Positions 33,301 through 45,600 of a DNA stretch of 64,000 nucleotides are shown here, piece after piece. Position 1 is the first letter of the stretch; each line of letters opens with the position of its first letter. The position numbers and the translations under genes were made by a program. Under the pieces are notes generated by a model. The model searched no databases. It worked only from the letters and a program-made list of their open reading frames with translations, and was not told the DNA's origin. This stretch comes from Mantis religiosa (Eukaryota; Arthropoda; Insecta; Mantodea; Mantidae): positions 218,805,271-218,869,270 of the forward strand of contig CM060947.1 in NCBI GenBank assembly GCA_030765055.1. The letters are read 5' to 3'.

Positions 33301-34213
33301 CTGAAGTTTCAATGGGGAAATACGAATCTGCAGGAATATTTTCGGAATTACATCTCCAGAACAATTAGCAGTTTGGTATTCTGAAATATTTTCTTTTGTA
33401 TAAATTTTATACAACTTAAGAGATACTGAACAATAACATAACATGTACTAAAAAGAAAATATTAACATCTGGCGTCCGTAACGTTGACGACAGCTTTGTT
33501 TCCGGCTGAGGATGTGTAAAAGTTTTACATGAAATCGCGATTCCGGAGGATTTATAAGAATTATCATCATTTCTTATAAGATAAGTGAAGTTTTAAGTTA
33601 AAAATTGTTATATTTGTATATATTTTTTTGCTTCACTGCTAATAGCTTCATATTTTTCGCATTTATTAATAACATTTAAACTAAATTTAATATTAAATAT
33701 ATTATCACTGCACTTGAATTCTGAGAACTCATTAACAGCATCTCCATACCGTTAGGACCAAATAAAGCAGGGATTTTTCATTTGTCACGTCAGTTATTGA
33801 TTGCATTGCGTTGAGCTGCAGTCAATGTTTTGTATTTCAAGACTTACTGGATGACACATATTATTTGGAAATAACAATTTGTGAATCAAATATAAAGATA
33901 AATGTATAAAAGAAAGGTAGGCATATATGTGAAATAGGAAAATATGCTGCATAATTTGCTATAAATAAATATACACGATAACCATAATAAAATATTGTTT
34001 AAAATGTGGAAATTTAGTAATTAATTCGCATTCTAAGCTAGTCTGCTTTCTTGCAGAAATGTATACTTGTATTACAATCCTGTTACTGCACTTTGTCAGC
34101 CTACTGTATGCTATGACGGGGGATTCCAGCACCTTCATACATGGAAGACGTTTTATTTATGGTAGGATCTGAGGACAGTCGACAGCCATGTGTCAAGTCC
34201 TTAACAATTTAGA
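33301..34213. other. AT-rich spacer, no gene recognised
   Basis: No frame or repeat could be assigned. Confidence 0.5.
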
Positions 34214-34562
34214 TTGAAACCGCTCGGTGGCGGTTCGTACAAATAGCTTCCTTCCCTCCTGAGGGCTTACTCATACCCTGGAGGGCCTGAGAAGGGAGAC
34301 TAGGACTTATAGAGAAAATTCCCTCTACGCCGAAGCTCCTGTCCAGACTCAGAATCCTGAAATAGACAACCAGATGAAAGGTGAAATGAAGTAAGAAGTG
34401 AAATGGAGGGGCAGAAAGTTTGGGGGATATAATTATTCTTCCTAGAGACCTAAAGAAACCTCCCAAAAAACCCTTGCGTCAGGAAGGTAGGGTACAGGAA
34501 TCGAATGAACTACCTCCCGAATGCACAAAATAGACGCTACCACTTGAGCCATTTCGTCCGGT
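34214..34562 (-). mobile_element. SINE family E, reverse
   Basis: The minus-strand head has ACCGGACGAAATGGCTCAAG (A-box region) and TTCATTCGATTCCTGT (eroded B-box), then CTTCCTGACGCAAGGG, TTAGGTCTCTAGG, CTGCCCCTCCATTTCACTTC and a 3' end GTTTCAATCTAAATT. It parallels the copy at 4317-4794 in the first half. The second halves differ. Confidence 0.7.
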
Positions 34563-35934
34563 CAGTTTAGCTATAACAAAATACGCACAGAAATTACTTA
34601 AAAAAAGAGGGCGAAAAGCTAGTTTAAATGGCTGGCATGTGCAACGTAAGATAATAAATTATTATATTCTCGACTTTAACATGCTCAATTTGGTAATCTT
34701 ACGTTAAAATATATAAAATTAAAATTTCCCTTGATTCTAATCTGTTTTTTTTCCTTCCCTATGTTCCAAGTTCAGTTTTATTTCGCTCAGGACGCATTTC
34801 GAAATTTCTTCTTCAAACTAACCAACTTTTAGCGTCTTCTGCAAAGTTGATGTATGACTAAATTTTACGTATGCATATCATGCCGGCAGAGACATCTATT
34901 GTCAACTTGTGTACACGGGGTGGGGAAGCAAGTATAAAGTTACTTGGTATCGGCATTAGAGAACTTTTCATGAGAAATTTATGATTGTTTGCGTGTTGTG
35001 TTTACAAAAACTGGAAGGCCACCATCGCTTATCGGGATCGCTAGCTTGCGTCCCCTTTTACTCGACTTAAATTCTTAATTTTGCGTGACCTCGCAGCAGA
35101 AATGTGTACGTCAGCCAAAATAATTTATGGCTGCGCTGCCACAAACTTTATATCTTTCATTTTTCACATGGAGGCTGATACTAAACAAACTGATATTTTT
35201 ATTTCTGGACCTGCAGTGCAGCTTTGATGTCAAGAGTGACAAATCGCGATTTTTAAGCTCGCGTAGTGCTTATAGCACCAAGGAAATCCATTCCGACACA
35301 ACCTGTTTTTATCAAAAGACACTTAAGTAGTTTTACCACTTTTTCAGCCGTCTACCCTAAAAAATAATGCAAGTTGCAAGATTATTTTATCTACATGTAT
35401 AAAAACTATTATGTTAAGTTGCTGGTGACTCATAATGCATTTAATCATACAGAATGATTCAGCATCTGCGATAATTTAGAAATTAAATTAACTAGAAATG
35501 GTCGAAGGGATATACAAAATCATATGGCGTATTGAAGGGAAATACACTAGCACCTGTTAGAAATCTTATCGTAGACATTTAAATAGATTTTACAAAGCAT
35601 TAATATAGAATTTAGTAGAGAAATTCGAAGATTAAGAATAAATTAGAATGGATCATAAAATTCTCAAAGTTGGCCATAACTGCTCTAAACTTTTTAACCT
35701 ATGGATGCTGAAATAAAACTTCATTTCTAAAATTAAGTGATATACGAGCCAATGCTAGATTTCACTCAGACAACTAACGTATTAAGGTGATCAATCGTAA
35801 TTCAAAATAATAACGGTTAAAGATGTTATCTGATAAATCCACACCGCAGAAATGAATTTTTTAGGGTCTGACTCAACTTATTATGTGAAAGAACAATTAG
35901 CAAACGTAAACTAACTCCTTCCATCCTTCAAGTT
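34563..35934. other. No gene recognised
   Basis: A 67-codon frame at 35127-35330 has no known family. Nothing else stands out. Confidence 0.45.
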
Positions 35935-36107
35935 TAACTTCCTCTAATTGAGCGGGTCATATCAAACGGTGACTAAGTGAAATGGTTAAAATAATACTTA
36001 AATGAGTCGAAATCACTAGTACTTAAGTACTCGTCAACGGGCTTCTCAGAACAAGAAAAGCTTAAGATAAATCTCCATAACCGAGATTCGAACTCTGGCT
36101 TTTACCC
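35935..36107 (-). mobile_element. SINE family A, very diverged, reverse
   Basis: GGGTCATATCAAACGGTGAC, AAATGAGTCGAAATC and CATAACCGAGATTCGAACTC follow the order of a reversed family-A copy, but with many changes. The head end is lost. Confidence 0.5.
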
Positions 36108-36529
36108 CTATTCGATGGAGGTGGGTTTAATCCATCTTCGAAATAAACTATAGAATGACATTAGAATTTGCCCTTGAGATATATCTGGAGCATCAGACAT
36201 TGCCTTAACGGTTTGCGGGACATCTGAATCACATAAAGAAGATAGATCAAAGGGTGTGAGCAGCGGCATGAGAACCAAACATCTATGGTTCAAGTCCCCA
36301 TCCTGGCATTGCCTTTTTCAAGTCTGATTAAAATTTCTAATAACACCTGAGTTTATTAAAAAATAATCCATAAGGTGCTAATTTTGCAATCGTAGCCATG
36401 TATTCCAGTATTTAGAATCATATCAGAATTACTTGATACAATATTTTCTTACAATATTTTTGATAGCAACTAAAGAGTAAAATAACTTGAGTGATAGTGG
36501 AAAAGAATGTTGAAAGACTACGGTAGATA

Positions 36530-36984
36530 GTAATACTAAGAGGGATAAGAGATAAGGAAAAGGGAATTTGTGAATTGTGTGGGGGGAAAAGAAAGCATGG
36601 AACACTATGTAACAGAATGCGAGGAGGTTGCAATGTAGAGAAAAAAGGTTTGGGAGGAAACATGGGAGAAAGTAGAGAAGAGGACAGTAGCTATAAAAAT
36701 GTTAAGGGGCAGGGAGAAAAAAGAAGGCAAGAAGTATTAGTGAGTTCTTGCAGAACGTAAAAGAAAAATAGGCCAGAAATGTAAAGAATATAAGAAAGGA
36801 AGATGAGGGGGAAGAATGGGGCTAATAACAAGGAGACATGGAGGTTAAAAGCTACCTGGCAGAGCAGAAGACCAGGGTGTCATATAAGCCAAGATAGTAA
36901 CAAGTTAGACAAATAAATGTAGCCTAAATTTGTAAATTATATAAATTTTGCAATACGCACAATAAAAATCTAGTCTAATCTAGT
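36530..36984 (+). mobile_element. LINE 3' end (copy 2)
   Basis: It begins in the same coding block as copy 1 (ATACTAAGAGGGATAAGAGA) and runs through TGTGAATTGTGTGGGGGG, GAACACTATGTAACAGAATG (the CELCGG...EHYVTEC motif, here frame-shifted by one extra G) to GACCAGGGTGTCATATAAGC and a tail TCTAGTCTAATCTAG. An in-frame stop has replaced the Trp codon in the ATGTGGAGA stretch of copy 1 (here ATGTAGAGA). It is truncated 5' like copy 1 but at a different point. Confidence 0.78.
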
Positions 36985-37614
36985 AAGAAATCGGAATAGG
37001 CAATTTATTTCTAATATGTTGAAAATGAAGATTCACGATTAAGTAAAGAAATGTCTTAAATGTTGCAGGCTATGCTGACTTGTATTTGGCTTTGTAGGAA
37101 AACTATTGTGTTCCACCGAAGAATTCTTTATCGGGATTTTACTGGAAATATTTTGTACATTAGACAGAAATACTTCTGAGTACACGCGTGACTGTAAACA
37201 GCGTAATTCAAAAAGAAAATATTGGCCGTGTCAAACTTGGCAGTTCCACTTTCGAGGAAGTGGCACTAAGATTTTCAACAAAAGGTTTCTAAATCCAAAA
37301 TATTTCGTTATTTGTAAAGTATATTATCAAAATTAACTCCAGATTTTTTGAATGAAATTACCATATAATTGAGTTACATGAATGTGTCTTCAATATTTTT
37401 GAGAGTGACATGCTAACACCTTTTCACATCAGACAAATTTTGTGTAATTTTGTGCAACTGGTAAACCAGAAGAGGGAGACGTAATCCGACTTCACGAAAC
37501 ATGCAAGATTATTTAAAATATGTAATTAACTTGAGGTGGCAGCTGAGTGAAGATGCGCATTAAAAGAATTAGTCTGATACTAAACCTGAAAGAAGACTGA
37601 AGGTGATTTATACA
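36985..37614. other. No gene recognised
   Basis: One 76-codon frame (37106-37336) shows no known family. Confidence 0.45.
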
Positions 37615-37634
37615 TGTGGAGTAGTTTTTTTTTT

Positions 37635-37866
37635 TGTAATTTACGTCCTCCAACGTTAAGTCATATCGGACAATGAATGGAATGGGTCAAATGATGCTCA
37701 AATGAGCCTAGGTTCCATAGAGCTTAGAGTTACCCGACATTCGTCTTTCAGGATAAGGGAAAACCCCGGAAAAACCATATCCAGGTAGCTCACCCTGAGC
37801 GAGATTCGAACTCGGGACCTCTTGAACGTGAGGCAGACGTGCTACCACCACGCTACCGAGGTGGGC
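37635..37866 (-). mobile_element. SINE family A, reverse, full length
   Basis: The plus strand starts with a T-run (37625-37635, the reversed poly(A)), then TGTAATTTACGTCCTCCAAC, and ends CACGCTACCGAGGTGGGC. TGTGGAGTAGT flanks both sides (37615-37625 and 37868-37878), an 11-base perfect target-site duplication. Confidence 0.94.
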
Positions 37867-37878
37867 TTGTGGAGTAGT

Positions 37879-39238
37879 GAATACATGTACTGTCAATATC
37901 TCCACATGTATAAAATCAACTTGACTTGAATTTTCTAAAGCTTCTATCACTTTTTGAAAAAATAATAATTTGTTTTTCACGTTGGCATGTATAGAGTTTA
38001 AGGGCTATAACATAGCAGTCCTCTATTAAAGAACTATCATTTCGGTTTCCTCCATTTTCTTTGTGCTTGCAGTGAAATATGTAATAGATCTCGATTAGTA
38101 GATAGAAAAATAATCTTTTGTAGGACCAGTTTGTAAGAGCTATAAATACATAAACGATGGTACATTTACGTATATATCTTATATATTTAATACAAAAGGC
38201 TGTTTATTGTATAACATGCTCCATTACATGGTAATATTACACGTTTTAGTTTTCTTTTAGTGTTCAGTTTCTATTGAATACGTAGTGCCACTAGTGTGGC
38301 AGTAGGGACTAAAAACTAGATGAAGTTAAGAGTATTTTCTAAAAGATAACTATTAAATGTTCAGAAGATTTCATGGAGATTAAATTAATATTTTATACTT
38401 GAATATAAATTGTGGTTTAAATAAATATAACTCATTTTTTTGTGATATTAATTTCAAATTTTCTTTGTAACCGTGTTACACGAAAATATGAATTTGTTAC
38501 TTGTTATTATGCATAGATTATCCTGTTAATGCTTTTAAACATTTTCCTGACCGAATAGTTCTGTTAGGTTTAACAACATTTTGTATAATGTGAGTTTGCC
38601 TTCGTTCTTTGTGACTTACGAGTTCATTGTAAAGCTAATGAAGCAGATGACGTAACAGTTGCAGTGCTTTTGATGGTATTAGATAACAAATCCAGATAGA
38701 ACACCAAAAGGGAATGCGGAAACGTTCGACATGTTTACTCAGTACAGCCGCTATGCGTTTATTTAACTTTTCTTAATTTGTGGTCCCTCCAGTTCGTGGC
38801 GATTTGCGGCTATATAAACTGTGCCTGTGTAATTGGACGATATATATTTTTAACCAAATATTTACCAACTTGAAAGCTTGACTGAAACATGTCCAAGCTC
38901 TAGAGAAAAACTCCGGCTCTTTGTGTCCCGATTAATTAAACATAGTAGGTATTTGCAGTGCCAGACTTTGAGGGTAAACTCGAGAAACTGTCCACTTCAG
39001 TAAACAACTCGCAGCTGGAAAGAAGTACCACAAAACGGGAAAGAAAACGTCATTCAGAAACCTTAAAATGTTCTGTCTACGATATCTGCGGGCTTCAGAC
39101 CAAACTTGAAATTGCAGAAAATTGCTTCTGTCTTTCTAACCATTTCTCGGAAACACAGGCTTGCCATCTCCCTTAAGTCATCACTTACAGGAACGCTGCT
39201 AAGTGTAAACAGTAAAATCTGTGAGTGAAAAGTACGAC
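37879..39238. other. AT-rich, no gene recognised
   Basis: A 72-codon frame at 38958-39176 follows a pyrimidine-poor TTTGCAG, so an exon is not convincing. A TATATAAAC motif lies near 38811-38819. Confidence 0.4.
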
Positions 39239-39241
39239 TTA

Positions 39242-40189
39242 TGCCCGAAATCCACCAACAGATATTAAAATCGACGTTAACAAATGTAACGTAACAATTG
39301 TATCAGCGCTAACAAAGCTGTTAAATTTCTTGCATTTTACCAACCTGTTTTCTGAAAATGTTAAACACGTGTTAACGCCAAGAAACTTGTAAATATTACA
39401 AATAAAGAAGGCTATGGATGAGTCGTATTATTTTCTGAACGTACTGCGATGCGCTTTTGCACACAGCTAAAAATAGCGGATAAACAAAATCGTAAACAAA
39501 AGCCTTGAAACAAATTTCTCATAGCTGGAGAAAAATTGTTAATTGAATTGGTGACGAAGTACAAGGATATCGTGGAAAATAGGACAGATGCGGTAAATGT
39601 AAAAGAGAAAGGTAGTCACCTGGGAAAAAATTAGAAACGAATTTAACGTAACAGACACGAAACATCTTCTTTAGTATTATGTAAATTTAAAACGAGGTGC
39701 GAAGAAGTATAAGTGGCGAGTGACGAACGTTTCAAGACGGGAGGTGGACAGTGTATTATCCACATAATTCAGTGGTTTATAAAATCGCAGAGTTATTAAT
39801 ATTTGAAGCAAAGACGAGATCGGCATATTCCTTTCAATGCATATTCTAACCTCTCTTGTACTTCCACAGTAACCTTCATAGCAACTTGTTTGGACAGTCT
39901 GTACCTCTGTAGAAAATTTTCTTCTGATAGCTTCTCAAAATAATTTCTCCTCATAGGCCGTACTCTATTATGAATGCCATTTACACGGTCTTAAATATAG
40001 CAAAACAACGGCGTTCACGCCGGCCATCTTGACTATTTACAATTGTTAAAGACTTAACATTAGAAATTTGACTTGTTTAACAAGAGATTTAACAAGTGTT
40101 AAGCTAACACCTGTTGATGAAATACAATTTTTGTTATAACTATTGTTAAACCCGTGTTAAGTCTTTATATCTGTTGGTGAAATTGGGCA
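39242..40189 (+). mobile_element. PIF/Harbinger-type element, non-autonomous
   Basis: It starts TGCCCGAAATCCACCAACAG and ends, on the reverse strand, TGCCCAATTTCACCAACAGA: imperfect terminal inverted repeats. TTA occurs at both borders (39239-39241 and 40190-40192), the 3-base TWA duplication typical of PIF/Harbinger. Inside is a degraded Myb/SANT-like coding remnant. No DDE nuclease of the Harbinger type was found in about 950 bases. The sub-terminal sequences are rich in GTTAA motifs in both orientations. Confidence 0.85.
39512..39775 (+). pseudogene. Myb/SANT-like DNA-binding protein remnant (Harbinger ORF1 type)
   Basis: The first frame reads GEKLLIELVTKYKDIVENRT and DAVNVKEKG. After a one-base shift it continues VTWEKIRNEFNVTDTK, then a stop, then YYVNLKRGAKKYKWR. 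This is the usual layout of the Myb/SANT-like protein that Harbinger elements encode beside their transposase: a three-helix domain that binds sub-terminal DNA and brings the nuclease to the ends (family knowledge). One frameshift and one stop make it non-functional. Confidence 0.75.
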
Positions 40190-40808
40190 TTAGTATTTTA
40201 AATACTGCTGACGTGCTCTGTTGATTATATTACTACATGTAGTTATTTTGGTGTATACTAAAACAGCGTATATTTTTTGTATTGGATTTTACTAGAACGG
40301 GCTTACGTGTGGACTTTGTGCAGAAATTCCCAACAGTTGCCGGTCCTATTCAGTTTTCAATTGAGAGGTTAGAAAAATTAGCAGACCTGGTTTGTGTTAG
40401 AGAAAAATAAACGTCCAAACTTCCCATTGAGGAAAAATTGTACCAGACGAGACTGTCATATAAAAAGTCTGCCTCGCATTAGAACGTATATTTTTGTGAG
40501 AATAATTGACTAGCATGATCCTATCTAGCTCTAAATCTGTTACTTTTATTTGTGGGAAATGTTTAAAAATAAACTTCATGTAGTTGCGAGTCTCAGCCGG
40601 TAAATTTCTGTTAATGTTGATACACATTTGAATAATAGTCTCAATTTTATAGTAAAATAATATGCCTTTTATTGCAGCATGGAGCAGTATTACCGTTTTT
40701 AAAGCATTGCTAGTAATGGCAGTGTAACTCTTTGGAACTTTATGGGAAACAGAAGAGCATCACTTACCAGTTTAACATATAGGTAATATTTCATATTTTT
40801 ATCTATAC

Positions 40809-41224
40809 TGTCGCGAGCCATGATTGCGATAGCGCGGCCGTCGCACAAAGGTACAGACGGTGTAGCGCGGAGATAAAAGGCTAGCCGAAACAGATAAAGA
40901 TAGGTAACTGGAAGGTTCGTCTTTCGTCTGGTACCGTCATAATTGTGACAGAACAATCCACAAACTTCGGGAACCATGAATGGACGTATAAAAGGAAGGC
41001 GCGGTTAATTGAGTGGACAGTAGTAATCGGACTCGATTTGAAAGTGTGATTTGAAAGGGAACCATTTTGTTTATTTACGTGTGAAGAAGTGACAAGAGAT
41101 TTTGTTGGTTTATGTTACGTTATCTTGCTGCCAAGGGTGTACAAACAGTATGTTCCTACGGAAATAAAGAGGATTTTGAATTTCTGCAGCTTGGACTTTT
41201 AATTTTGCGAACCCACAAAGTGTA
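40809..41224 (+). mobile_element. Solo LTR (same family as 31278)
   Basis: It begins TGTCGCGAGCCATGATTGCG and ends AACCCACAAAGTGTA, about 416 bases. It has one GCGCGGAGATAAAAGGCTAG unit, a TATA box (GACGTATAAAAGG, near 40983), and a polyadenylation signal (GGAAATAAAGAGG, near 41160), followed by the shared TTTGAATTTCTGCAGCTTGG block. No flanking duplication is evident, and the end is eroded, so it is older than the copies at 29.3 and 31.3 kb. Confidence 0.82.
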
Positions 41225-44200
41225 AAGTGGTGTATCATAAAATAAAAACAAGTTTCGTAATGTCCTATTTTACTAGCTCAGTGTGGTAAAGTTAAAATTA
41301 ATTTCATATAAATACACAGCAGAAACTTCAAAGCAAATCAAAGTTAATTTTTATTTGTTGTATACATTTATTGTAACATTCTCGCAATTAGTGGAATAAA
41401 TTCCTCCCCATGTTGAGGCTAAACAATTAATAGTATTCTATTTCACAGTATAAATCACCGAATTATCAATATTTTTCTTTTTTCATCACAGTTCAAATTT
41501 ATTATATTCCGATTTATATCTATTTCGAGGTTTCCTGATGTTATTAAATTATTAGCAGCATTTGCTGGAAATTCGATATCACTATCAGAATCACTCATTT
41601 TTGCAATAATGAATATTTATATGTTCCCCTAATTGCTGGAGTTCTATATTTACACTAGGTCCTGTACATCCAACTATCGACTAGAAAGTTAATGTAGTCG
41701 AAAATTAATGTATATAGACACCTATATTATATTTTATGTATAAAATCTTTTAACAAAGTATATAAAACGTTATACAATGTACGGTCTCGTCTGACTGTAT
41801 TCCAATCTCGTATTGTAATTTGATACCTTATGATACTGATATAACTATTACAATACCTACATTTTATGCAATTAATTTTTTACTTTTTTCTGTATTAGGT
41901 TTTTAGTTGAGAAAGGAGAAGTATTCCGTCGAAAAATTCGATATTAGCATTTAAGGGAAAATACATGCCTACAGCAGCAGGAATAAACTAATGAGGAAAA
42001 TTAAGAAATAAAGAATTTATTCCAAAATTATGTTTTAATAGTTTAAAATAAAACATCTCTATTTGAGTATATATGTAAATAGCTAACTCAAAACTTAGTT
42101 AAGTTTCAAATTTGGTTTTGAAGTTCAGTATCTTCCAAGGAACAGTAAACATAACTTAATCTATAAATTTTACAACACAAATATAAGTATTTTTTTAGAT
42201 CAAACACAACAATTTGAGCAGTAATAAGAATACTATTGATTACGTAGAAAATGAAGCTAGCCACAGTGAAGCAATAAATATTACACAAATATAAATATTT
42301 GCTACTAAGGCTCCACTTATCTTAAGGAATTGATGTTAATGCTCCTTTCTAATGGAGATCGATTTCACAAACAAATTGCTTGCGTCCTCAGTCCAAAGAA
42401 AACAAACACCGTTGTCAAGGAAATCTCGGTTACCATGTTTTTCTTATGTTTTTTTTTTTAGTATTACCAACATCTGAAAATGAAACAAACCTAAAAACAG
42501 AATTAACTGCTGGTATTTAAAAATTCATTATGCGATGTTTAGTTTTTAAAATAAATATCTTTTCCCAAACTATTAAATCTATCGTACCATTTAATTGTTT
42601 TAATAATTTAACTTCGCGATTTATTTCATGGTTGAATGACCAAAAATGATTTCATTTAACTATGCGGTCGAAGTTTCTTCAGAGTTTATTCGTCAGACGC
42701 AGCCAAACCTTCTCTGAGGAAACATCGACCGCGCCACTGAAGATATCCACCACAGTTATGGACGAAACATATGGACGTTCTTACGTCAGCAGACCACGGC
42801 AAAACAGTCCGGAAATAATTCTTTGTAATATAGAAAGCTTTGACAGTTGTTTAGGCCTACTGTTTTGTATTATTTTGATTGCACTTACAAGGAAATAACA
42901 TCATTTCTACAAGCATTTACCTCAGGAACATGATGCATATTTAAAAGAATATGCCTTTATAAGAATAGTTTGTAGAAGATTGAATCGAGAAAGTCGTACG
43001 ATTGCACACATTTATCACATGGAAATTCCAACAAATTGTTGAGAACTTTAACGAATATTTCAGATAATTCAGTGAGTGTTTTGTTTGTAAACGCACCAAG
43101 CATCTAAATCTTTAAAATTAACTTTTATAAAATAAGAAATAATCAACAGTTCTATTTTTGAACTGCTGTTTGAGAGTTTCCCTGAAAAAATCTTCACCTT
43201 TAACTTTTAACTTTGAGATGCATAACCAACATATCAGAAGTAGATAGTTTGCTTTTTGTTTTTGTACACCTATAAAAGTAAGTCTTTTTTAGTATTCTGT
43301 CGCAAATGGCTCAGAGTGTTTCGAATTTGAGAAACTACACAGCAAATTAATTTAAATATAATTGCTTAGCTAATTAGTTCAATGTTTACTGGTTAAATTT
43401 AACGTTTGTACCTCCCATAATATAGTTTTGCACAACTACTTCACATATCGGTAATTCCGAGTTGCATACACAACTTAGAATTTAGTTTCAAATAAATTGG
43501 CTGCTAAATTTATATACACAAACTCTAGTTTAACATAATTTACTGCCTGCAGCAGCTAGTAATAACACAGTTCCAGGGAACTTTACCATGTTACTGCTAG
43601 TATCCTCATTCACTATGTGTTTCTGCTGATTTTGACCAACACTTATAAGTGTCCAAACGACACTTACCAATTAATATGTTTCTTTCAATATACTCTGTGC
43701 ACTTTAAGGAAATTTTACACTAAAATGTAAACAAAATTGCCCAAAAATAGCTTTTATTCTGTTCTCATGAAATAGAACCTACTAATATTGTAATTTATAC
43801 TCATTTAAATCTTTTAATTTATTAAAAATTAAATTCCTTTAGCAAGATATGGACAGATTGACCTTACGTATTTTTTCTGGAAAAGTGTGATGTGATTCAA
43901 TATTTGTAACTCCTATCGTAAGGAGAAAGTTTTCCTTAAAAGTCTACTTTTTAGAAAAAAAAGTAACTAAAACAAAAAAAAAAGCAACTAATATTCTGAA
44001 AAATGTCATAATATATTCAAATGTATAGTATATATTGAAATTTAAACACACGTCATATATGTATAGATAAAATTGAAAACTAACGTTTAATTTCAATTAT
44101 ATGTGTCGAAATTTGTAAAATATATTTTCAGAGTTGCAAATTTTATATATTTATAATGCAAAAAAATATTACTTAAGCTAATTTGGTATATTTTTGTTTA

Positions 44201-44339
44201 TTTTTGCACTGCCATAATTCATATTTCGCAAATGGAAAGGAATAATATCTGTAATTCTCTGTCATGTAGCTTCTAGGCGGGAACATTTGATGTCGAGATT
44301 ACACCGGAAATATATGCTTTTAGGTAGTCTGAATAAGAA
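41225..44339. other. AT-rich region, no gene recognised
   Basis: A 3 kb stretch with only short frames (about 78 codons at 42662-42898, no family). GAGAGTTTCCCTGAAAAAAT near 43171 may be a scrap of family X. No RNA gene or transposase is visible. Confidence 0.45.
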
Positions 44340-44351
44340 CTACATTTTAGG

Positions 44352-44585
44352 GATCCCGGGTTCGATTCCCGGCGGTGGGAGTAGGGATTTTTCTCCGACC
44401 AAGATAATTCCCCATCTTCCCCAGAGTCTGGAAGTATGAATGAGAGTGTGAAAGTGTGCGTGATGTAATGATTAAAAACCAAAGATAACGAGTTAACAGC
44501 TTCGGTACGTTCCAAAGGAGAACGGCCGCCGATATGACCATAGTAGTTAAAGGCGGGATAAAAAAAAAAAAAAAAAAAAAAAAAA
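44352..44585 (+). mobile_element. SINE family C, 5'-truncated, long poly(A)
   Basis: It starts inside the tRNA-like head just before the B-box (CCCGGGTTCGATTCCCGG) and runs through the full body to GGCGGGAT and an A-run at 44561-44585. CTACATTTTAGG flanks it (44340-44351 and 44589-44600), a perfect 12-base duplication. Premature end of reverse transcription explains the missing head. Confidence 0.94.
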
Positions 44586-44999
44586 CAGCTACATTTTAGG
44601 AAAACTCCTAGTGTGGCTTTGTGCTTCTCGAAAGCATTAGTACAGCAACTTAAGATAGGATAAACGTTTTTAAGAATATCCCTCCACTACAAACTATCCT
44701 TTACATGGAAACAATTTAGACATTTTTATTTCCTCAAAATGTCTAAATATTTAAATTAAATTATAATATATAGGTATAGTACATTTACATTGCAAAATAT
44801 ATATCAAAATTTATAAAAATGCCTCTGGGAGCCGTTTTATTCAGAAGGAACTTTGCTTAGTTTTGGATAAGTATTAATTAAATCGAAAGAAACAGAAGCA
44901 TATTACACGAAAATGTAGAGTACCTTAACGTACACAGTTTGTTTCATAAACATTTGTCATCAGGCATTTTTGACAGATCCAAAATTATTGATTTACATT

Positions 45000-45600
45000 T
45001 TTAAGTGCTTTATATTTTTTACTTTCTCTACACTTACCTGCAGTAGTATTGTATACCTTAAAAATTTGACACCAAAATTTCACCTGAAATATAGTTTTGA
45101 GATTCCCTGAATGATAAATTTTATTTTTTTTACATGACGGGTTTCCAGCCCAGCCCAGCGCATAATAATCTCAGGAAATGTGAGACCGGAACAGGCTTAA
45201 GCCTAACCCGTGAAGGGAGAAGAAGAAGAAGAAGATTCCCTGAATAAAAAAAAGCTATTTTTAGAAAATGGTTCACGCAAACGCATATGTGTCTGTATGA
45301 GAGAGAGAGAGTGCAAAAACAGCATAAATTGGTTTGATATCGAAGGCTGTATTCAAGACCAGCATCTTATCATACCCAAACTACTCTTTCTAAGGGAATG
45401 TTCTAGAACATTTTGAAAATATCCCTAATGATTTTTATTAAAATATCACGCACTTAAGATGTTGTGAATATGAAGTGCTTATCTTGAATTTTCTGGGAGT
45501 GAAATATTCTTCATTCTGAATGACTTTTGAATAACTGATAAGCCTAAGAAATAGACCAACTCTTACTGCACAAAAATATAGATTTTTTAAAAGACACAGT
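45000..45600 (-). repeat. Family X, reverse, interrupted by a small insertion
   Basis: Minus strand: the blocks TGTGCAGTAAGAGTTGGTC, TATTCAAAAGTCATTCAG, CCCAGAAAATTCAAGATAAG (45479-45498), AAAATCATTAG, a CTCTCTCTCTC tract (near 45300), then ATTCAGGGAATCTCAAAACT and GTGAAATTTTGGTGTCAAAT. The last two blocks also occur at 55.4-55.5 kb. The insertion 45113-45232 splits it. Confidence 0.5.
45113..45232 (+). mobile_element. 120-base retro-insert with (GAA)n tail
   Basis: AGATTCCCTGAAT is present at 45100-45112 and again at 45233-45245, a perfect 13-base duplication. The inserted sequence includes GGGTTTCCAGCCCAGCCCAG, GTGAGACCGGAACAGGCTTA and a terminal (GAA)n. Length, long duplication and simple-repeat tail fit a truncated SINE or other retroposed fragment of unknown family. 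Confidence 0.75.
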
